Assembly (NCBI GenBank): GCA_963932465.1
Contig: OZ010794.1
Location: 215,091,748-215,155,747 of the forward strand
Origin: Maratus speciosus
Lineage: Eukaryota; Arthropoda; Arachnida; Araneae; Salticidae
Length of the DNA: 64,000 bases
Direction: 5' to 3'
Position numbers and translations under genes: made by a program. This document shows, one piece after another, positions 36,008 through 47,609 of the stretch. Under the pieces are notes generated by a model. It saw nothing but the letters and a program-made list of their open reading frames with translations, had not been told where the DNA came from and made no database searches. Each line of letters begins with the position of its first letter. Position 1 is the first letter of the stretch.

Positions 36008-36403
36008 CCCCTTAACGGTTTCATTAAATTACGGTTAAAAAATTCGAACCGCTTATTGGCACCACTCTTTTGAAAAAAAATATTCATCTTATTTAATGAC
36101 AGGTAAACTGATACCATAATAAAGCCAATTACACTATTTTATAAAACTGTTGGGAATCAAACAATTTGAATAAAATATACATCCCGTGAATATCACGGGG
36201 GCGAGAATTAACCCCTTGAGGGTAGGACGATTAATGGGTTTTACACCAGAAAAATTTTATTAAATTTTACTTTTCTAACTTGGTGGAAAAAAGGCCGTAA
36301 AACTGCTTTTACTTATTTTGAAATAGAATTTTTCAAAGATTCCGGTATGAGTTCAACATTACAAGAACACAATCACTTGCCCCTCAAGGTGTTAAAGGGT
36401 TAA
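36004..36403. mobile_element. TTAA element, family H, with nested family B
   Basis: Begins TTAACCCCTTAACGGTTTC. The dyad CCCGTGAATATCACGGG is at 36183-36199, then GGCGAGAATTAA. The B element entered this inner TTAA, and the last AGGGTTAA of H follows it. Confidence 0.85.
36208..36395. mobile_element. TTAA element, family B, nested in family H
   Basis: TTAACCCCTTGAGGGTAGG to GCCCCTCAAGGTGTTAA, 188 bp. The dyad segment is deleted in this copy; the rest follows family B (ACACCAGAAAAATTTTATT). Confidence 0.85.
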
Positions 36404-36925
36404 TAGTATATATCCGAATCTAGAGAGAAGACTTAACTGTGTTAACCCCATCATGTTTGAAGTTCCATCAAATCTACATAATACATAGCTGCCAACTCTT
36501 CCGCATTATTGTGCAATTTAATAAATTTTTAAAATTTATAAATTTAAGAAATTTTTTTGCCTTTTTTAATCGGCAGATTACGGCGTTATAAAAAGCTAAA
36601 ATTTACTATAAAGTTTTTGTGGTAAGAAAAAATGTAGTATCTGGCTGCTATGACATACCACATAATTAAAAAAAAAGTCTAATAATTGATTTTTTTAAAT
36701 TGCTTGAATTTTTATTCAAATTGCTTATAAGGCAGAACCAACGGAGTGAAAAAGAGTCCAAGCGAATATTCGAATGGCCCAGATTAGAATCCTAACCATG
36801 ACACTTTCCACTTTTTCATGAACGGAAAGCAGTATTTTGTATCTTTAAAAAATTACTTTATGCATCTTTAAAATGTTGAATTGATTTTTTACTTTAACCC
36901 TTAATCCATAGTATAACTCGTTAAG

Positions 36926-36972
<47 letters not shown>

Positions 36973-37208
36973 ATTATAAAAATTATTATATCGTTGAATA
37001 GTTGTTATTATGCCGAGTAAACGATTTAAAGTAAGTATAATTTAAAATAATCCTTTTTTGAGCAATTTTTAAAGTGTAACTCTGGAGTAACATTATGACA
37101 TTATGCCCAACAGAAACATAAATAATTTTTTTCACTTTTTTTCTTGCAGATACTTAACGAAAACAGACGCAAATATAATGTTTTCCGAACAAAATATAAA
37201 ATTAGGCA
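36404..37208. other. AT-rich DNA, no gene
   Basis: Holds a long T run at about 36929-36970. No coding or RNA motif. Confidence 0.55.
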
Positions 37209-37421
37209 TTAACCCTTTCAGGGGCTAGGCACAATGAAAGTATGAAATGAATGAATGACACCAGAATTTACCAGCTAATTTATTTTGAAATATGAAAAAG
37301 CTGTATTTCACATATATCATAAATGGGAAATTTTATAACCAAAATTCTGGTACTATTGTGGCATTTCGGAATTAAAATTCAGTGGTTTCACAAACATACC
37401 ACCGCCCTTCAAAGGGCTAAA
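37209..37421. mobile_element. TTAA element, family O copy 2
   Basis: TTAACCCTTTCAGGGGC and GCCCTTCAAAGGGCTAA are inverted complements (the right TTAA is mutated to CTAA). Its dyad is degenerate (GTGGTTTCACAAACATACCAC, 37383-37403). The interior has GACACCAGAATTTACC and AAAATTCTGG. Confidence 0.8.
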
Positions 37422-38264
37422 ATGTTGATGCAGAATTTCTGTGAAATATAACACAGCATATTCTATACATTTTTACTGCTGGAAGTTTACTTTGCCGGAA
37501 ATCAGACGCAGCGAAGAGAAATAATAAATTAAGCTTTCACCTAAAAATAGATCAGCGAAAGTCAATGAAATGGCAAAAGGATATTTGAGAAATTTGTTCT
37601 TTCCTGTAACATAGCTAGAAATGGTTTATTATGTTTAAGGATGATAGGCAATAAACTTCAAAGGAAGATCACGGTGATCTAGTCGCACTTACAAAAGTTG
37701 ACATAAACGCCGCTGTTACTATTGTTCGAGATGATAGTTGAATACTAATGCGAGAGCAGTCAGAAGTATTGTAGATATAATTGGGTGCCATCCACAAGTT
37801 CGTATCAAAATTTGATATTCATGCGTCTTTGTGCTAAGTTTGTTCTGAGACGCCTCATAACAGAACAACAGGAAGTTCGTCTGTACTTTTGTTGGATGTT
37901 ACTACAGCTCATATTCAAAATATTAGGATAATTAATTTTTTTTTACAAATTGAAAATATCGTTTGGTAATTTAATGTCTTTTAATGCAAATATGCAAATG
38001 TTATTTTTATTAAGAACTTGTTGATTAAACTTATTTATTATTTTAAAATTAATATTATTTTAGAAAAGATTAATTGAAAAAAATTATATTGAAAATTCAA
38101 AATATTAGAATATTTATTCAAGTGGTTCAAAATGTTAGAATATTTCACATTAATTCTCTTTTAATTATCACCAATTCATAACTGGTGGCACCATCGATTA
38201 AATTCAGACGATTTTATTTAAAATCAGTATTCTTTTTGCAGTTTGTTTGCTTTTTCGTCTTAAA

Positions 38265-39463
38265 ATGGGTCGTGTGAGTGATATTCCTGAATCTATTAAA
38301 CTTCTTAAAGTTGATTTGATCAGCGCGAAAAAAATCAATGTTATATAGCAAATTATTTACATTGTTCGCAATCAAGCGTTAGTAAAATACTAACACAATA
38401 TTAAAAAAATGGAAAATTTTAAGATAATTGCCAAAATGGCGTCCAAAAACATCTGCTAGAGATAACAGGAAACTGAAGATTATAGTTAAGAAAAAGCGTT
38501 TTAAATGTGTGCGATTCTTGCTCCGAAAATGGAAAGAAGAAGGAGTTGAAGTTTGTTCATCGACAACATTAAGACGTCTCCCTAAATTTAAGTTTAAATC
38601 TCGTGTACCGAAAACTAAACCTCTCATGACTGCAAAACAAAAGCGTATAAGATTGAACTGATGTAAATCAAGACGTTTATGGAAATAAGAAGATTGGAAA
38701 AATATGTTATTTAATGATGGAAGTATGTTTTGTGTTTCATATGGTAATCCAGGTATTCGAGTTTGGAGAATGAAGCAAGAAGCATTTGATAAAGAATGCT
38801 TTAAACATTTCGTAAAATTTGCTGCTAGTGTCATGGTTGGGGGTTGTGTGAGCACAGAAGGACCTGAAAAGTTATGCATCGTCTACAAAAAGGTTAACTC
38901 TAACATATAAAGAAATTTTTTAATATAAGATCATTCCGTCATCAGAATATTTATTTGAAGATGATTTCAGCTTTCGACAAGATTTAGCGTCACCGCATAC
39001 CTCGGTGTCAACTAAGAATTGGTTCCGCCAACACAACATTAAACCCTTGAAGGTCAAGCAATTGCGTTTGTGTAATGCTGGACTCCTACTGGAAAAGCCG
39101 AATAAGGAAAAGCCATTTTACCACTTTTTCCCACCAAAGTTAGAAAAATAAAATTTCTTAAAAATTCCAGGTGCAAATCCTCATTAATCGTAGGTGGGAT
39201 AAAATATTTCCTACCGCCCTCAAGGGTTTAAGGTATATCCTTAGCCATCAAACTCACCAGACTTTAATCCCTTCGAAAACGTATGGTGTATAATGAAGAA
39301 AAAACTCCAAGAAAATCCTCCTTCAACTAAAACTGAGTTAGTAGCAAGTATAAAGTCTATTTGGACTAATATTGATGGAAATGTTTGTAAACACCTTATA
39401 TATAGTATGCAAGATCGATTGTACGCTGTTATGAAAGCTAAAGGGGATGCTACAAATTATTAA
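38265..39463 (+). pseudogene. Tc1 transposase, inactivated
   Basis: From ATG at 38265 the frame starts MGRVSDIPES. An early stop lies near 38346. The DNA-binding region continues as SARDNRKLKIIVKKKR, then STTLRRLPKFKFKSRVPK. The catalytic part shows LFNDGSMFC (first Asp), a block matching RVWRMKQEAF, RQDLASPHTS (second Asp) and NSPDFNPFENVW (Glu), so all three acidic residues of DDE are still readable. The frame closes at 39461-39463. Stops interrupt it after RIRLN (~38660) and in at least two later places, and a TTAA element is inserted between the second Asp and the Glu. No functional protein is possible. Confidence 0.88.
39039..39231. mobile_element. TTAA element, family B, in Tc1 transposase
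   Basis: TTAAACCCTTGAAGGTCAAG to CCCTCAAGGGTTTAA, with the GGTGGGATA-type dyad at 39192-39214 slightly eroded. Transposase sequence (QHNI before, PSNSPDFNP after) resumes across it. Confidence 0.88.
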
Positions 39464-39778
39464 CTACCATTTAATTCATATTCATAAGGTAATATTGTTG
39501 CGCAAGTAAAATATATAATATTTTGAACCAATCTAAATTTTATTCTAATATTTTGATGTGTTTCAGAAAGCTGTATACCTAATTTATTGTACTGTATTTG
39601 ATATTTTGTAAATTATAAAATCTTATCTAAACATTGCAGATTTAATTTATAAGAAATTTAATTGCATTTACTTACTGTCAAAAACAAATAAATGAAAAAT
39701 AATTTTTTCTCATTACTTTTTCTCAATTATTCTAATATTTTGAATATGAGCTGTACACCCTGAATACAAGATTTATGC

Positions 39779-40014
39779 GCTGACAGAAAAATGGCGACTG
39801 CTGTCGGCAGATTTGTTTTTTCAGAGTGTGCGTTAATTTGAGAGTGCGCGCCTTTGAATTGAAATACTAACAATTTCTAAGTATTTTTAGCTTTATTTTT
39901 TCTCAGATTCAATTAGGCAATAATACGCTTAGAAAATACTGGTATAAAATTCTATGAGACCGGTCAAAAAATGAAAAAAAATCTGCCTACAACTGCCTCC
40001 ATTTTACTGTCAGC
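39779..40014. mobile_element. MITE with ~43-bp terminal inverted repeats
   Basis: GCTGACAGAAAAATGGCGAC is inverted as CTCCATTTTACTGTCAGC; the pairing runs on through GGCAGATTTGTTTTTT / AAAAAAAATCTGCC. ATG adjoins both ends, which would suit a 3-bp duplication, but this is not firm. Confidence 0.75.
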
Positions 40015-40093
40015 ATGTAGTCCAGATATTCAGAGTACGGCGGTACACTTTATCGTCTACGTGAACGAAGTCATGGTTAACAGCTAGTAGATA

Positions 40094-40309
40094 TTAATCC
40101 TTTCCGGCACAGTGTGCCCGAGTCGGGATACCTAATTTTAATTCCAAACTTACGATCGGCACCAAGAATTTTTTAGTAAAATTTTGCTTTTATAATGAAC
40201 ATTTAAAGTAACATGTTTTTAATTACTAAAAAAGTCGTTTTAAAATTCCGGTGCCAGTCAATCATTTCATCATTTTACAACAAAAATTGTCTGTGCCGGA
40301 AAGGGTTAA
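40094..40309. mobile_element. TTAA element, family E
   Basis: TTAATCCTTTCCGGCACAG to CTGTGCCGGAAAGGGTTAA. The near-terminal dyad is present as GTGTGCCCGAGTCGGGATACC. Unit 2 lacks it at the matching place (GTAGATATATAAAGAATACA near 47991), an empty-site comparison. Confidence 0.88.
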
Positions 40310-40682
40310 AAGAATAAAGCATAAACAAATTTCGCATACAAATGTAAATTTCGGAAGCTTGATAGTTTATCCACTTTGTCATTAAAGATGCTAGTTTGCA
40401 ATTTCATAACAGATTTTATTGCAACTTTGTCATCTTGTCGGTTAATTTACTTTGACAGAATAAAATTATATTCCAAATTTATTTCTTAAGATTATTCGTG
40501 CCCAGGGACGATATTCCTGAGCATTACTTGATTTAGCTTCTAAGAATGAGTGCAAACACATAAGCATTGAGAAATGTTTGCTATACAAATATCTCTTTAC
40601 AAATATTCTGGTGTGAAATTTATAATAATTTGTTCATGGTCATTGATGCATTTTGTGAGGAAATTCGAACTACTACTTAAGA

Positions 40683-41208
40683 GGAACTGACATAACCTTA
40701 AAATAGTAGTCAAGCTTCAACTGTAACAAGTTTCGCAAGGGTTGATTACCATCGGTGGAGGCGTCCACCAATAAACCTATATAGAAATTTTCTCCTTATT
40801 TAAATGCCTTATTAATACAAAATTCCAGTCATAAATAAGGGCAAAAACAGATTTTCAGTTTTACTAGTGGAAGTTTACTTTGGAAGAAGCCAGGCCCTGG
40901 GTTTCCGCCATACTGTGAGAATCAGTGAAGCAATCAAACTGTTTTACCAGGCAAACTGACACCAGTGAAATCAAATAGAAAATATTAACATATTATGAGA
41001 AAATATTTCTATGAAAAATAAACGCTTAAATAAGACGAAAATTTGCTTCAGTTTCAAAGTGGAAATTTTGCCCCAGTTGTAATCAGATATTGTAAATTTG
41101 ATTTAAAAATAACAGTCGCCATCATATGATAACCTCCTCAGTTACTTTTCTCGCAACTGGTAAGCAGTACGCTAGATGTCCCACCCTCTTTATTCATAAC
41201 TCCATTGT
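40683..41208 (-). mobile_element. Repeat N, inverted copy
   Basis: This is the reverse complement of the N copy at 41820-42566. Recognisable blocks are AAGCTTCAACTGTAAC, TTTCCGCCATACTGTGAG and CCTCAGTTACTTTTCTCGCA. It is absent from unit 2, so it inserted after the duplication or was lost there. Confidence 0.75.
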
Positions 41209-41535
41209 GCCGATGATACACGATTTTTTTCAGTGCGTCCCAGAACAACATAAGCACACAATTTATGATAAATTTTAATTAATTTTATTTAAACAGTCTC
41301 AAAAGACTTTGAAAATGACTCAATCATGAAAATGAAAAAAAAAATTCTGGATTAATTTGTACCTACTGTGCTATCTTGGCGCTGTCCGATTTCACCATAC
41401 GCAAGAGAGCGATCGACAGTTCGATTAATAATGCTCTTATTGTGAGCTACTAGATCTAGAAATGCACCAGAGAAGATTTTTTCGCATGTTTCAATGTATA
41501 CTGCGACACAACATAAGGCTCAGCAACAAACAGAA

Positions 41536-41719
41536 CGGACGAGCGACACGTATACGTGCCGCAAATAGGCCTAAGGATCCTCGTTTATCCTCACCAGTAA
41601 AATTTGTCTTATTTAATCCGAGCATTTTCCCGATTTGAATAGGCACAAACTTCTGTTTTTTAAAACCGGTAGCAAAGTAATAAACATTTCGTAAAAGGCT
41701 CCCGTCGCGAAGGGGTTAA
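41536..41719. mobile_element. TTAA element, family D, left end lost
   Basis: Begins within the dyad region (GCGACACGTATACGTGCCGC at 41542-41561) and ends CCCGTCGCGAAGGGGTTAA. It lies where unit 2 carries a family H element. Confidence 0.82.
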
Positions 41720-41819
41720 AAAACAGAGATTACTAACAACAATTACATACACAGACCAAGAATAAAGATGAATGATATTTAACTGATATGCGTATTTTAG
41801 TTCAGTCACACCCACTAAT

Positions 41820-42566
41820 ATAGTTATGATTAAAGAGGAGGAGACGAAAAGTGTATTCTCTGCTTGTTGCCAGTGAAGTGACTGAGGAGTTTGTCACAAA
41901 AATTCGGCTGTCTTTTTTAATTGGATATCCCATTGAGGGGGCAAGCAATTGCGTTTGTGTAATGGTAAATTCTCACCGGAAAATTTGAAAAATTTTATTT
42001 CAAAATAAGGAAAAGCGATTTTTCATTGATTTTGCCCGAAAGTTATAAAAGTAAAATTTAATTAAAAGTTTCTGGTGTAAATCTTAATTACACTTAGGTG
42101 GGATATAATATAGCCCCTCAAAGGGATAAACAGTTTCTGATTAGCCATGGGGATAGCATCCACCAGAAAATTTTATTACAAAATTTCGTTTTATTTAACC
42201 GCCTTATTCATCAATATTTCTCTCACAAAGATGGTAAAAATTATATTTGTTTTTACTGAGTAAAATTCCTCAGACATTACTGTCATTTGCATTGACACTG
42301 ACAGTTGCTTGTTTAGGTTGTAATATTACGGCGAAAACGCGTGGCCTGACTACCGCAGAAATAAACTTACACCAGTAAAAAGGAATTTCTTTTGCTGTAA
42401 GTTTTGACTGAATTTCTGGTTTAATAAAGCGTTTATATAAGGAGAAATGGTCCATTCAAATTTACTGGTGGAAATTTCCCCGGCGACAAACAACACCTGC
42501 GAAAGCGGCTACAGTTGAAGCTTCGCTATTTTAAGGATATGGCGGCTTCTCTTTTTTCATAGTTCC
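41820..42566. mobile_element. Repeat N, copy in unit 1
   Basis: Runs from TAGTTATGATTAAAGAGGAG to CTTTTTTCATAGTTCC. Removing the B element leaves about 542 bp, matching the other N copies. Confidence 0.75.
41926..42130. mobile_element. TTAA element, family B (ends decayed)
   Basis: CCCATTGAGGGGGCAAGCAA and TAGCCCCTCAAAGGGATAA; both TTAA copies are mutated. The dyad (GGTGGGATATAATATAGCCC) is eroded on one side. Confidence 0.8.
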
Positions 42567-42962
42567 ATACCACTACTGAATACTAGTCATAACAACTGAC
42601 ACGAAAATGGTGGCTGTCGTAGGCATACTTTTTTCAACCTTTGAACGGATTATAGATTTTGGATACCTATATATCTATATTATTTATTTATTTTTTTTTT
42701 TTTACGTTTTCACCAGTTTGATTTACTGCGAAGAAATAAGACAAAGCAAACTGTTTAAATTACCGGGACTGTACAAACGCCACCTGTCGTATGAGTGCCA
42801 TTCATATCGTGTCTTTGTCTGTGAACAAATTGTTATTAGTAGCCACTTTTTTTGAATGCGTTCTCTGTTTGTCTCACTCATACCGAAACATGCGAGAAAG
42901 GGCCTAGAATTCAGAAGCGGTAGTCCATCGTTACCCGCCAAGCAGTTGAAAATTCTGTCTCT

Positions 42963-43134
42963 TTAACCCCTTGAGGGGCGGTGGGAGGAAAAAATTTATT
43001 ACATTTTACTTTTCTAACTTTGATGGGAAAAAGTAGCAAAATTGCTTTTTCTTATTTTGCACTAAATCTTTTTGCAGATTCCGGTGTGAATTCGACATTA
43101 CAAAAACGGAATTGCTTGCCCCTCAAGGGATTAA
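42963..43134. mobile_element. TTAA element, family B, dyad deleted
   Basis: TTAACCCCTTGAGGGGCGG to GCCCCTCAAGGGATTAA, 172 bp. The stem-loop segment next to the left end is missing, explaining the short length. It abuts the next element and shares its TTAA. Confidence 0.88.
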
Positions 43135-43334
43135 CACTAGAACCGCTGTTAGGGGTCATTTTGACTCCTGCTAAATTTATAATAGCCGATTTGAACCAGA
43201 AATTACTTTATAAGATATGTTAAATGTATTCAGTGAAAAAATCGGCTAATAAGGTAGGTAGTCTCAAATAAAAATTCTGGTGTGAAACACATTTTATAAA
43301 ACTTCAGTAAAATAGCCGGCTGTTTTAGTGTTAA
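43131..43334. mobile_element. TTAA element, family P copy 1
   Basis: TTAACACTAGAACCGCTG / CGGCTGTTTTAGTGTTAA ends, with the dyad GGGGTCATTTTGACTCC at 43152-43168. 204 bp, the same length as copy 2 at 47406-47609. Confidence 0.88.
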
Positions 43335-43357
43335 TATTTTGTGGGCATGATGCTCGT

Positions 43358-43574
43358 TTAACCCCTTAACGCTCGAATTAAATTACGGTTGAATAATTCA
43401 AATTGCTTATTGGCACCACTTTTATGAAAAAGAAATATTCACCTTATTAAATGACAGTAAAAACGATACCAAGATATACCCAATTTCACTATTTTATAAA
43501 ACTGGTGGGAATCAAACGATTTGAGTAAAACATACAGCCCGAGAATATGACGGGAGCGAGAATTAACGAGTTAA
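43358..43574. mobile_element. TTAA element, family H
   Basis: TTAACCCCTTAACGCTCG to GAGCGAGAATTAACGAGTTAA, 217 bp. The dyad is partly eroded (CCCGAGAATATGACGGG). Unit 2 shows the uninterrupted site (GATGCTTGTTTAATGTCA near 55751). Confidence 0.88.
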
Positions 43575-44209
43575 ATTCAGGGTTGCATTTAAAAAACTCA
43601 CCCTGTTTACAGGTTTGTTAACTTACAATCAAACATTTAAAACAAATTTTTGGGGACTTTTGAATTATATACAAAAGTATATTTTGAAGAATTTAAACAG
43701 CTGAATTTTGGAATTTAAAAAATCGAATTTTACAGGTGAATCATTCTTCCAGTAAGGCACGTTGTACAGATTGTGTAAAAGATAGAATGAAAAACTGTTA
43801 GATATAAATTACCTCAAAATTGTAAAAAAATTGTATTGGTGGAAATATTATAGAATTTCGAGGTACAAATGATGAAAAATGAAAAAAAAAATTCTTGTAT
43901 TTAATACTTTTTAAATTGTTACATTCGGTTAAATAAGATAAAAAGCAGTATTCAAAAATACCGGTAAGAAAAAATATGGTACTTTTCCGTTTTAAGAACA
44001 CCATGCCAAAATATATGCTAATACGCTATTTATTTCAACTCTGAACATACAATGGAATTTCCAAACTCTGGCATATGTTATAACTCGCAGTTTTTTTCTT
44101 TTTTAACTTTTAACATAAATTTTATTTCTAGATCGTACAGTTAATACTTCAAAGTCAACTTTAGAGTTTAGAGCCGCCAATTGAGATAACTGTAGCTGAT
44201 GTTAGTATT

Positions 44210-44300
44210 ATTTTCACAGATTCCTGAACTTCATATAAGACAGATATTTCGCGAGATAGTGGCTATAAACTTGTCACAGCCGTTATTTCTCCAGGAAAAC
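44210..44300 (+). pseudogene. Possible hAT transposase remnant in unit 1
   Basis: One frame reads VSIIFTDS*TSYKTD and, further on, YKLVTAVIS, resembling the (F/T)TD.WTS ... Y..VT(A/C)H segment of hAT transposases. The paralogous place in unit 2 (57032-57121) has IIFTDCWT and HFTVTQ. That both copies keep these residues hints that each unit descends from a hAT element. The match is short. Confidence 0.35.
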
Positions 44301-44310
44301 TACCAGTATT

Positions 44311-44322
44311 TTTTTTTTTTTT

Positions 44323-44368
<46 letters not shown>
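44311..44368. repeat. Long T-rich homopolymer tract
   Basis: About 55 T with one AA interruption. A family J right end (GGCGTACGAACC) lies downstream at about 44484-44495. Confidence 0.9.
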
Positions 44369-44369
<1 letters not shown>

Positions 44370-44579
44370 ATAGAAAGTGAAATTTACGTTAAATGCACAA
44401 AATTTCGCCTTCTTTTAAGAAGAGATTTTCTATAAGATTATACTGGTGCAAAATAAAATTCCTGGTCTGAAAAATTCAAGGAGGCGTACGAACCATGTAT
44501 ATGTTCGTTTATTTTCAAATATATTTGTAATATAATAAAATAGACCTGAAAGTCTGTAATTTTCAAGTGCGATATATTT

Positions 44580-44786
44580 TTAACCTTTGAGGGGCGATGG
44601 GATATATCATATCCCATCTAATTTAAATAAGATTCGTACCAGAAACTTTTGACTAAAATTTATATTTTTAACTTTGGGGGGAAAATGTCGCAAAATTGCT
44701 TTTTCATATTTAAAAATAAAATGTTTCAAATATTCCGGTTAGAATCCAATATTACAGAGACATTTTCTTGCCCTTTAAAGCATTAA
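44580..44786. mobile_element. TTAA element, family B
   Basis: TTAACCTTTGAGGGGCG at the left, CTTGCCCTTTAAAGCATTAA at the right. The dyad GATGGGATAT/ATATCCCATC is intact at 44596-44618. Confidence 0.88.
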
Positions 44787-44795
44787 ATCATTCCT

Positions 44796-47356
44796 TTAAC
44801 CTTCAGACTACCAAAAAAAAAGTATATGCAAGAACTACCATTCGGGTCCATTGGACCCATATGTAAAATATATAGGATTTCAAAATATACAAAACACCCA
44901 TTTATCTACAATGAATATATTTGTTATTAATGCACCTTATACAATATATAAAAGTGATATATATAGTAATAGAGTAAGAAAGTAACACATACAGTAAGAA
45001 AGTAATATATATAGTATATTATAATGACTACAAAACGTTTTTCATCATAATAAAATTATTCTGTACATGAAGTACAAATAACGACGGAATGTTCTCCGCA
45101 AACATTTTTCGTACACTTCTTGCATAATGTTCGTGTTTTTCGATCTTTTTTAGAGGGACAAATATGACATCTTGATTTTTTTCGTGGCGGTTCAAAACTA
45201 TTTGCGTAAAGTTGTTCTGAAGTAGATGTTGAGACGGCGATACCTCCTTCACCTACTAATTCTTCTGCAAGTTGAATAATGAAATTCCGCCTTTTTTTCA
45301 TTTTCGGATCACATTCAGCATTGAGTGACAACCATATTATGTATGCATTCATCGCACTTATATCGATCATATTATAAAATACAATCAAAGGCCACCGACG
45401 TGTCATGCGTTTCACACTATATGCTCTTACCATTTTGTCCATCGTATCTACTCCGCCTTTGGTTTTATTATAATCTAGGATTATTTGTGGCTTTTTTTCT
45501 AAGCTGTTGTCAATATCATAAGTGTTATGCATTGTGCTTAGCAAAGTAACAATTCTACCTTTTCTGGGACAGTAAGAGATGATGGTCGCCTTCTCTTGAA
45601 ACCCAAATAAAGTAGAATATACAGAACGATGTTTTGGATTTGTGAACACAGCGGGTAATTCAGGTTTATTTTTTCGAATTGTTCCAATAAGAGATAATTT
45701 TTTTGAAGTAAGATGTGTTGCTAATGCATATGACGTAAAAAAGTTATCACATGTAATATTACGACCAGAATTTTCAATTTCCTTCGTCAATCTTTTAACT
45801 ACATTTTCTCCCTGATGAGATTATCTTACTTCATTTTTGCCTGTATATAGTTCCAGTTTCCAAGCATACGATGTTACGCTGTCACAAATAACCCAGAACT
45901 TCAATCCATACTTTCCAGGTTTAGATGGCATATACTGACGGAAAGGACATTTTCCACGAAAAGAAACTAATTGCTCATCGACAGTCATAGACCAATTAGG
46001 AATATAAGGGTCTTGTAAATAGCTATTCCACAACTCAAAGCATTCTCTTATTGGCTCTAATTTATCAGTTGATCTTCTTTTACGCCTCTCAGCAGCATCA
46101 TCAAATCTTATGACACGTAATATACTTGTGAATCTATTGCGACTCATAATGTCCCGAAATATTTGTCTTCCATTTTTTATGCTCCAAAGTTCGCTTACTG
46201 TTTCATTTTTCGATTTATATACTCCAATAAGTAATAAAAGTCCGATGAATTTTTTAAGTTCTATAATATCTATAGGTTTCCACTCTTTATCGAATACTCT
46301 ATTGCCTTCCGCGTTTGTCCATTTTACTATAATTTCCAAAAGTCTTTTTCGGAAATAGATAAAAAATGAGGATGATATGGAATCCACTTCACGATTTGCA
46401 AATCTTGAAGGTCCAGATTTTTCACGTAAATATTGATTTCAGTACGTCTTCCTTGTGGTCTGGCAACTTCATTCTTATACCAGATCTGTGAATTATTTTT
46501 GGAAACAAAAGTAGAATTTTAAGTACTTGTGGTTGCTACATTTACTTCATTGGAATCATTATCAGATTCTGAGTAGGAATCAGAAATTTCATTATGTATT
46601 TCAACATAATCTACTTCACCTTCATCAGACGACAGATTTTCATCATCGGTGTCGAATTCTATATCGTCCGGATTTTCCATAATTTTTTGAATTTCCTCTT
46701 GAGTCAATACTTTTTTTCTGTTCATCTTCAATTCAGTTTTTAACAAAAAATAAGTTAGGAAATAAGAAAATGATGAATATTTGTAAAATAACAAAGCACG
46801 TACAAACTACACTTATTACTTGTCTTCAAATATCAAGTCCTATTTTCAATGAAAAGACTCAAAAACATCAATAGACACCATTCGCTCACTAACTGTGTCT
46901 GTTGATAAATGACTCTCTGAACCAGAAGTAACCTTTTATATATAGAGCACGAAGTTTACTAGATCAGTCTAGAATGTTCTCAAAACTTCATTATAAAGTC
47001 GCCAAATTTGGCGAGATTGGCGCTAAAAATCCATCGCCAAATGGGCAATAAACAGCCAATTATGGTAACCCTGTTCCTCCTCATGATTTATGGCAACCCT
47101 AGAAAAAGAAAGCAACAGTATATTACGTTTGTTTTAATGTTGGGTCCAATGGACCCGCGTGGTAAACAATGAAACAAATTAAAAATAGGTAAAAAATTTC
47201 GAACAAAATTTTAATCGCAATTGCATATACATAGAGGAGACAATTGCAGGAAAAGTCATGTAATCGCGAAACTTTGAATGCTATTTTTCATGAGAAAAAT
47301 TTACATTAAATATTGCTGTCGGGTCCAATGGACCCGTCTGGTAGACGGAAGGTTAA
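44796..47356 (-). mobile_element. Complete piggyBac element (inactive)
   Basis: TTAA flanks both sides. The 13-bp terminal repeats are CCTTCAGACTACC and GGTAGACGGAAGG (two mismatches). The dyad GGGTCCA.TGGACCC occurs at 44844-44858 on the left and twice on the right (47142-47156, 47321-47335). Length 2561 bp fits an autonomous piggyBac. The matching site in unit 2 (near 57450-57480) lacks it. Confidence 0.93.
45056..46726 (-). pseudogene. piggyBac transposase, inactivated
   Basis: The likely start is the Met of MNRKKVLTQEEIQK at 46726. An acidic N-terminal region (DDIEFDTDDENLSSDEGE) follows, then the DDE_Tnp_1_7 domain. The catalytic Asp residues are visible in MTVDEQLVSF, ITCDNFFTSY and KGGVDTMDK. 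The C-terminus holds a cysteine-rich zinc-binding domain (CHICPSKKDRK, CKKC, CGEH, CTSC). Lesions: TAA at 46519-46521, a frameshift near 46430-46440, and TAA at 45821-45823. Apart from these the protein is remarkably complete, so inactivation is recent relative to other elements here. The enzyme would cut and paste DNA at TTAA. Confidence 0.93.
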
Positions 47357-47405
47357 TAGAAATAGTACAATTTTTTTTTCAAATGCTTCTTTTGGCGCCA
47401 AAGTA

Positions 47406-47609
47406 TTAACACTACAACCGCCGTAGCGGTCATTTTGACCGCTACCAAATAAAAATATTTTGATTATCACCAGACATTTCTTTCTAAAATGAGTTTAAAA
47501 TGTACTACGAAGAAATAAGTTAAATAAATAAGTTAAGTAGTTTCAATTAAAATTTCCGGTGTGAGATATTTTTCTAACACTTCAGTAAATTGTCCGGTTC
47601 TAGTGTTAA
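47406..47609. mobile_element. TTAA element, family P copy 2
   Basis: TTAACACTACAACCGCCG to CGGTTCTAGTGTTAA, 204 bp. The 23-bp dyad GTAGCGGTCA/TGACCGCTAC is perfect at 47423-47445, the longest stem of the superfamily in this window. Confidence 0.92.

Larger units (their letters stand above)
37905..39753 (+). mobile_element. Tc1-type DNA transposon, near full length
   Basis: Bounded by TA and by inverted repeats CAGCTCATATTCAAAATATT / AATATTTTGAATATGAGCTG (29 bp, about one mismatch). Inner copies of TTCAAAATATTAGAATA lie near 38096 and 38128 on the left and 39515-39565 on the right, an IR/DR arrangement like that of Sleeping Beauty-type Tc1 elements. Total 1849 bp including a 193-bp TTAA element. 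Confidence 0.9.

Noticed and set aside
38379..38879. 166-codon minus-strand frame
   Set aside because: It is antisense to the Tc1 transposase pseudogene and shows no motif of its own.
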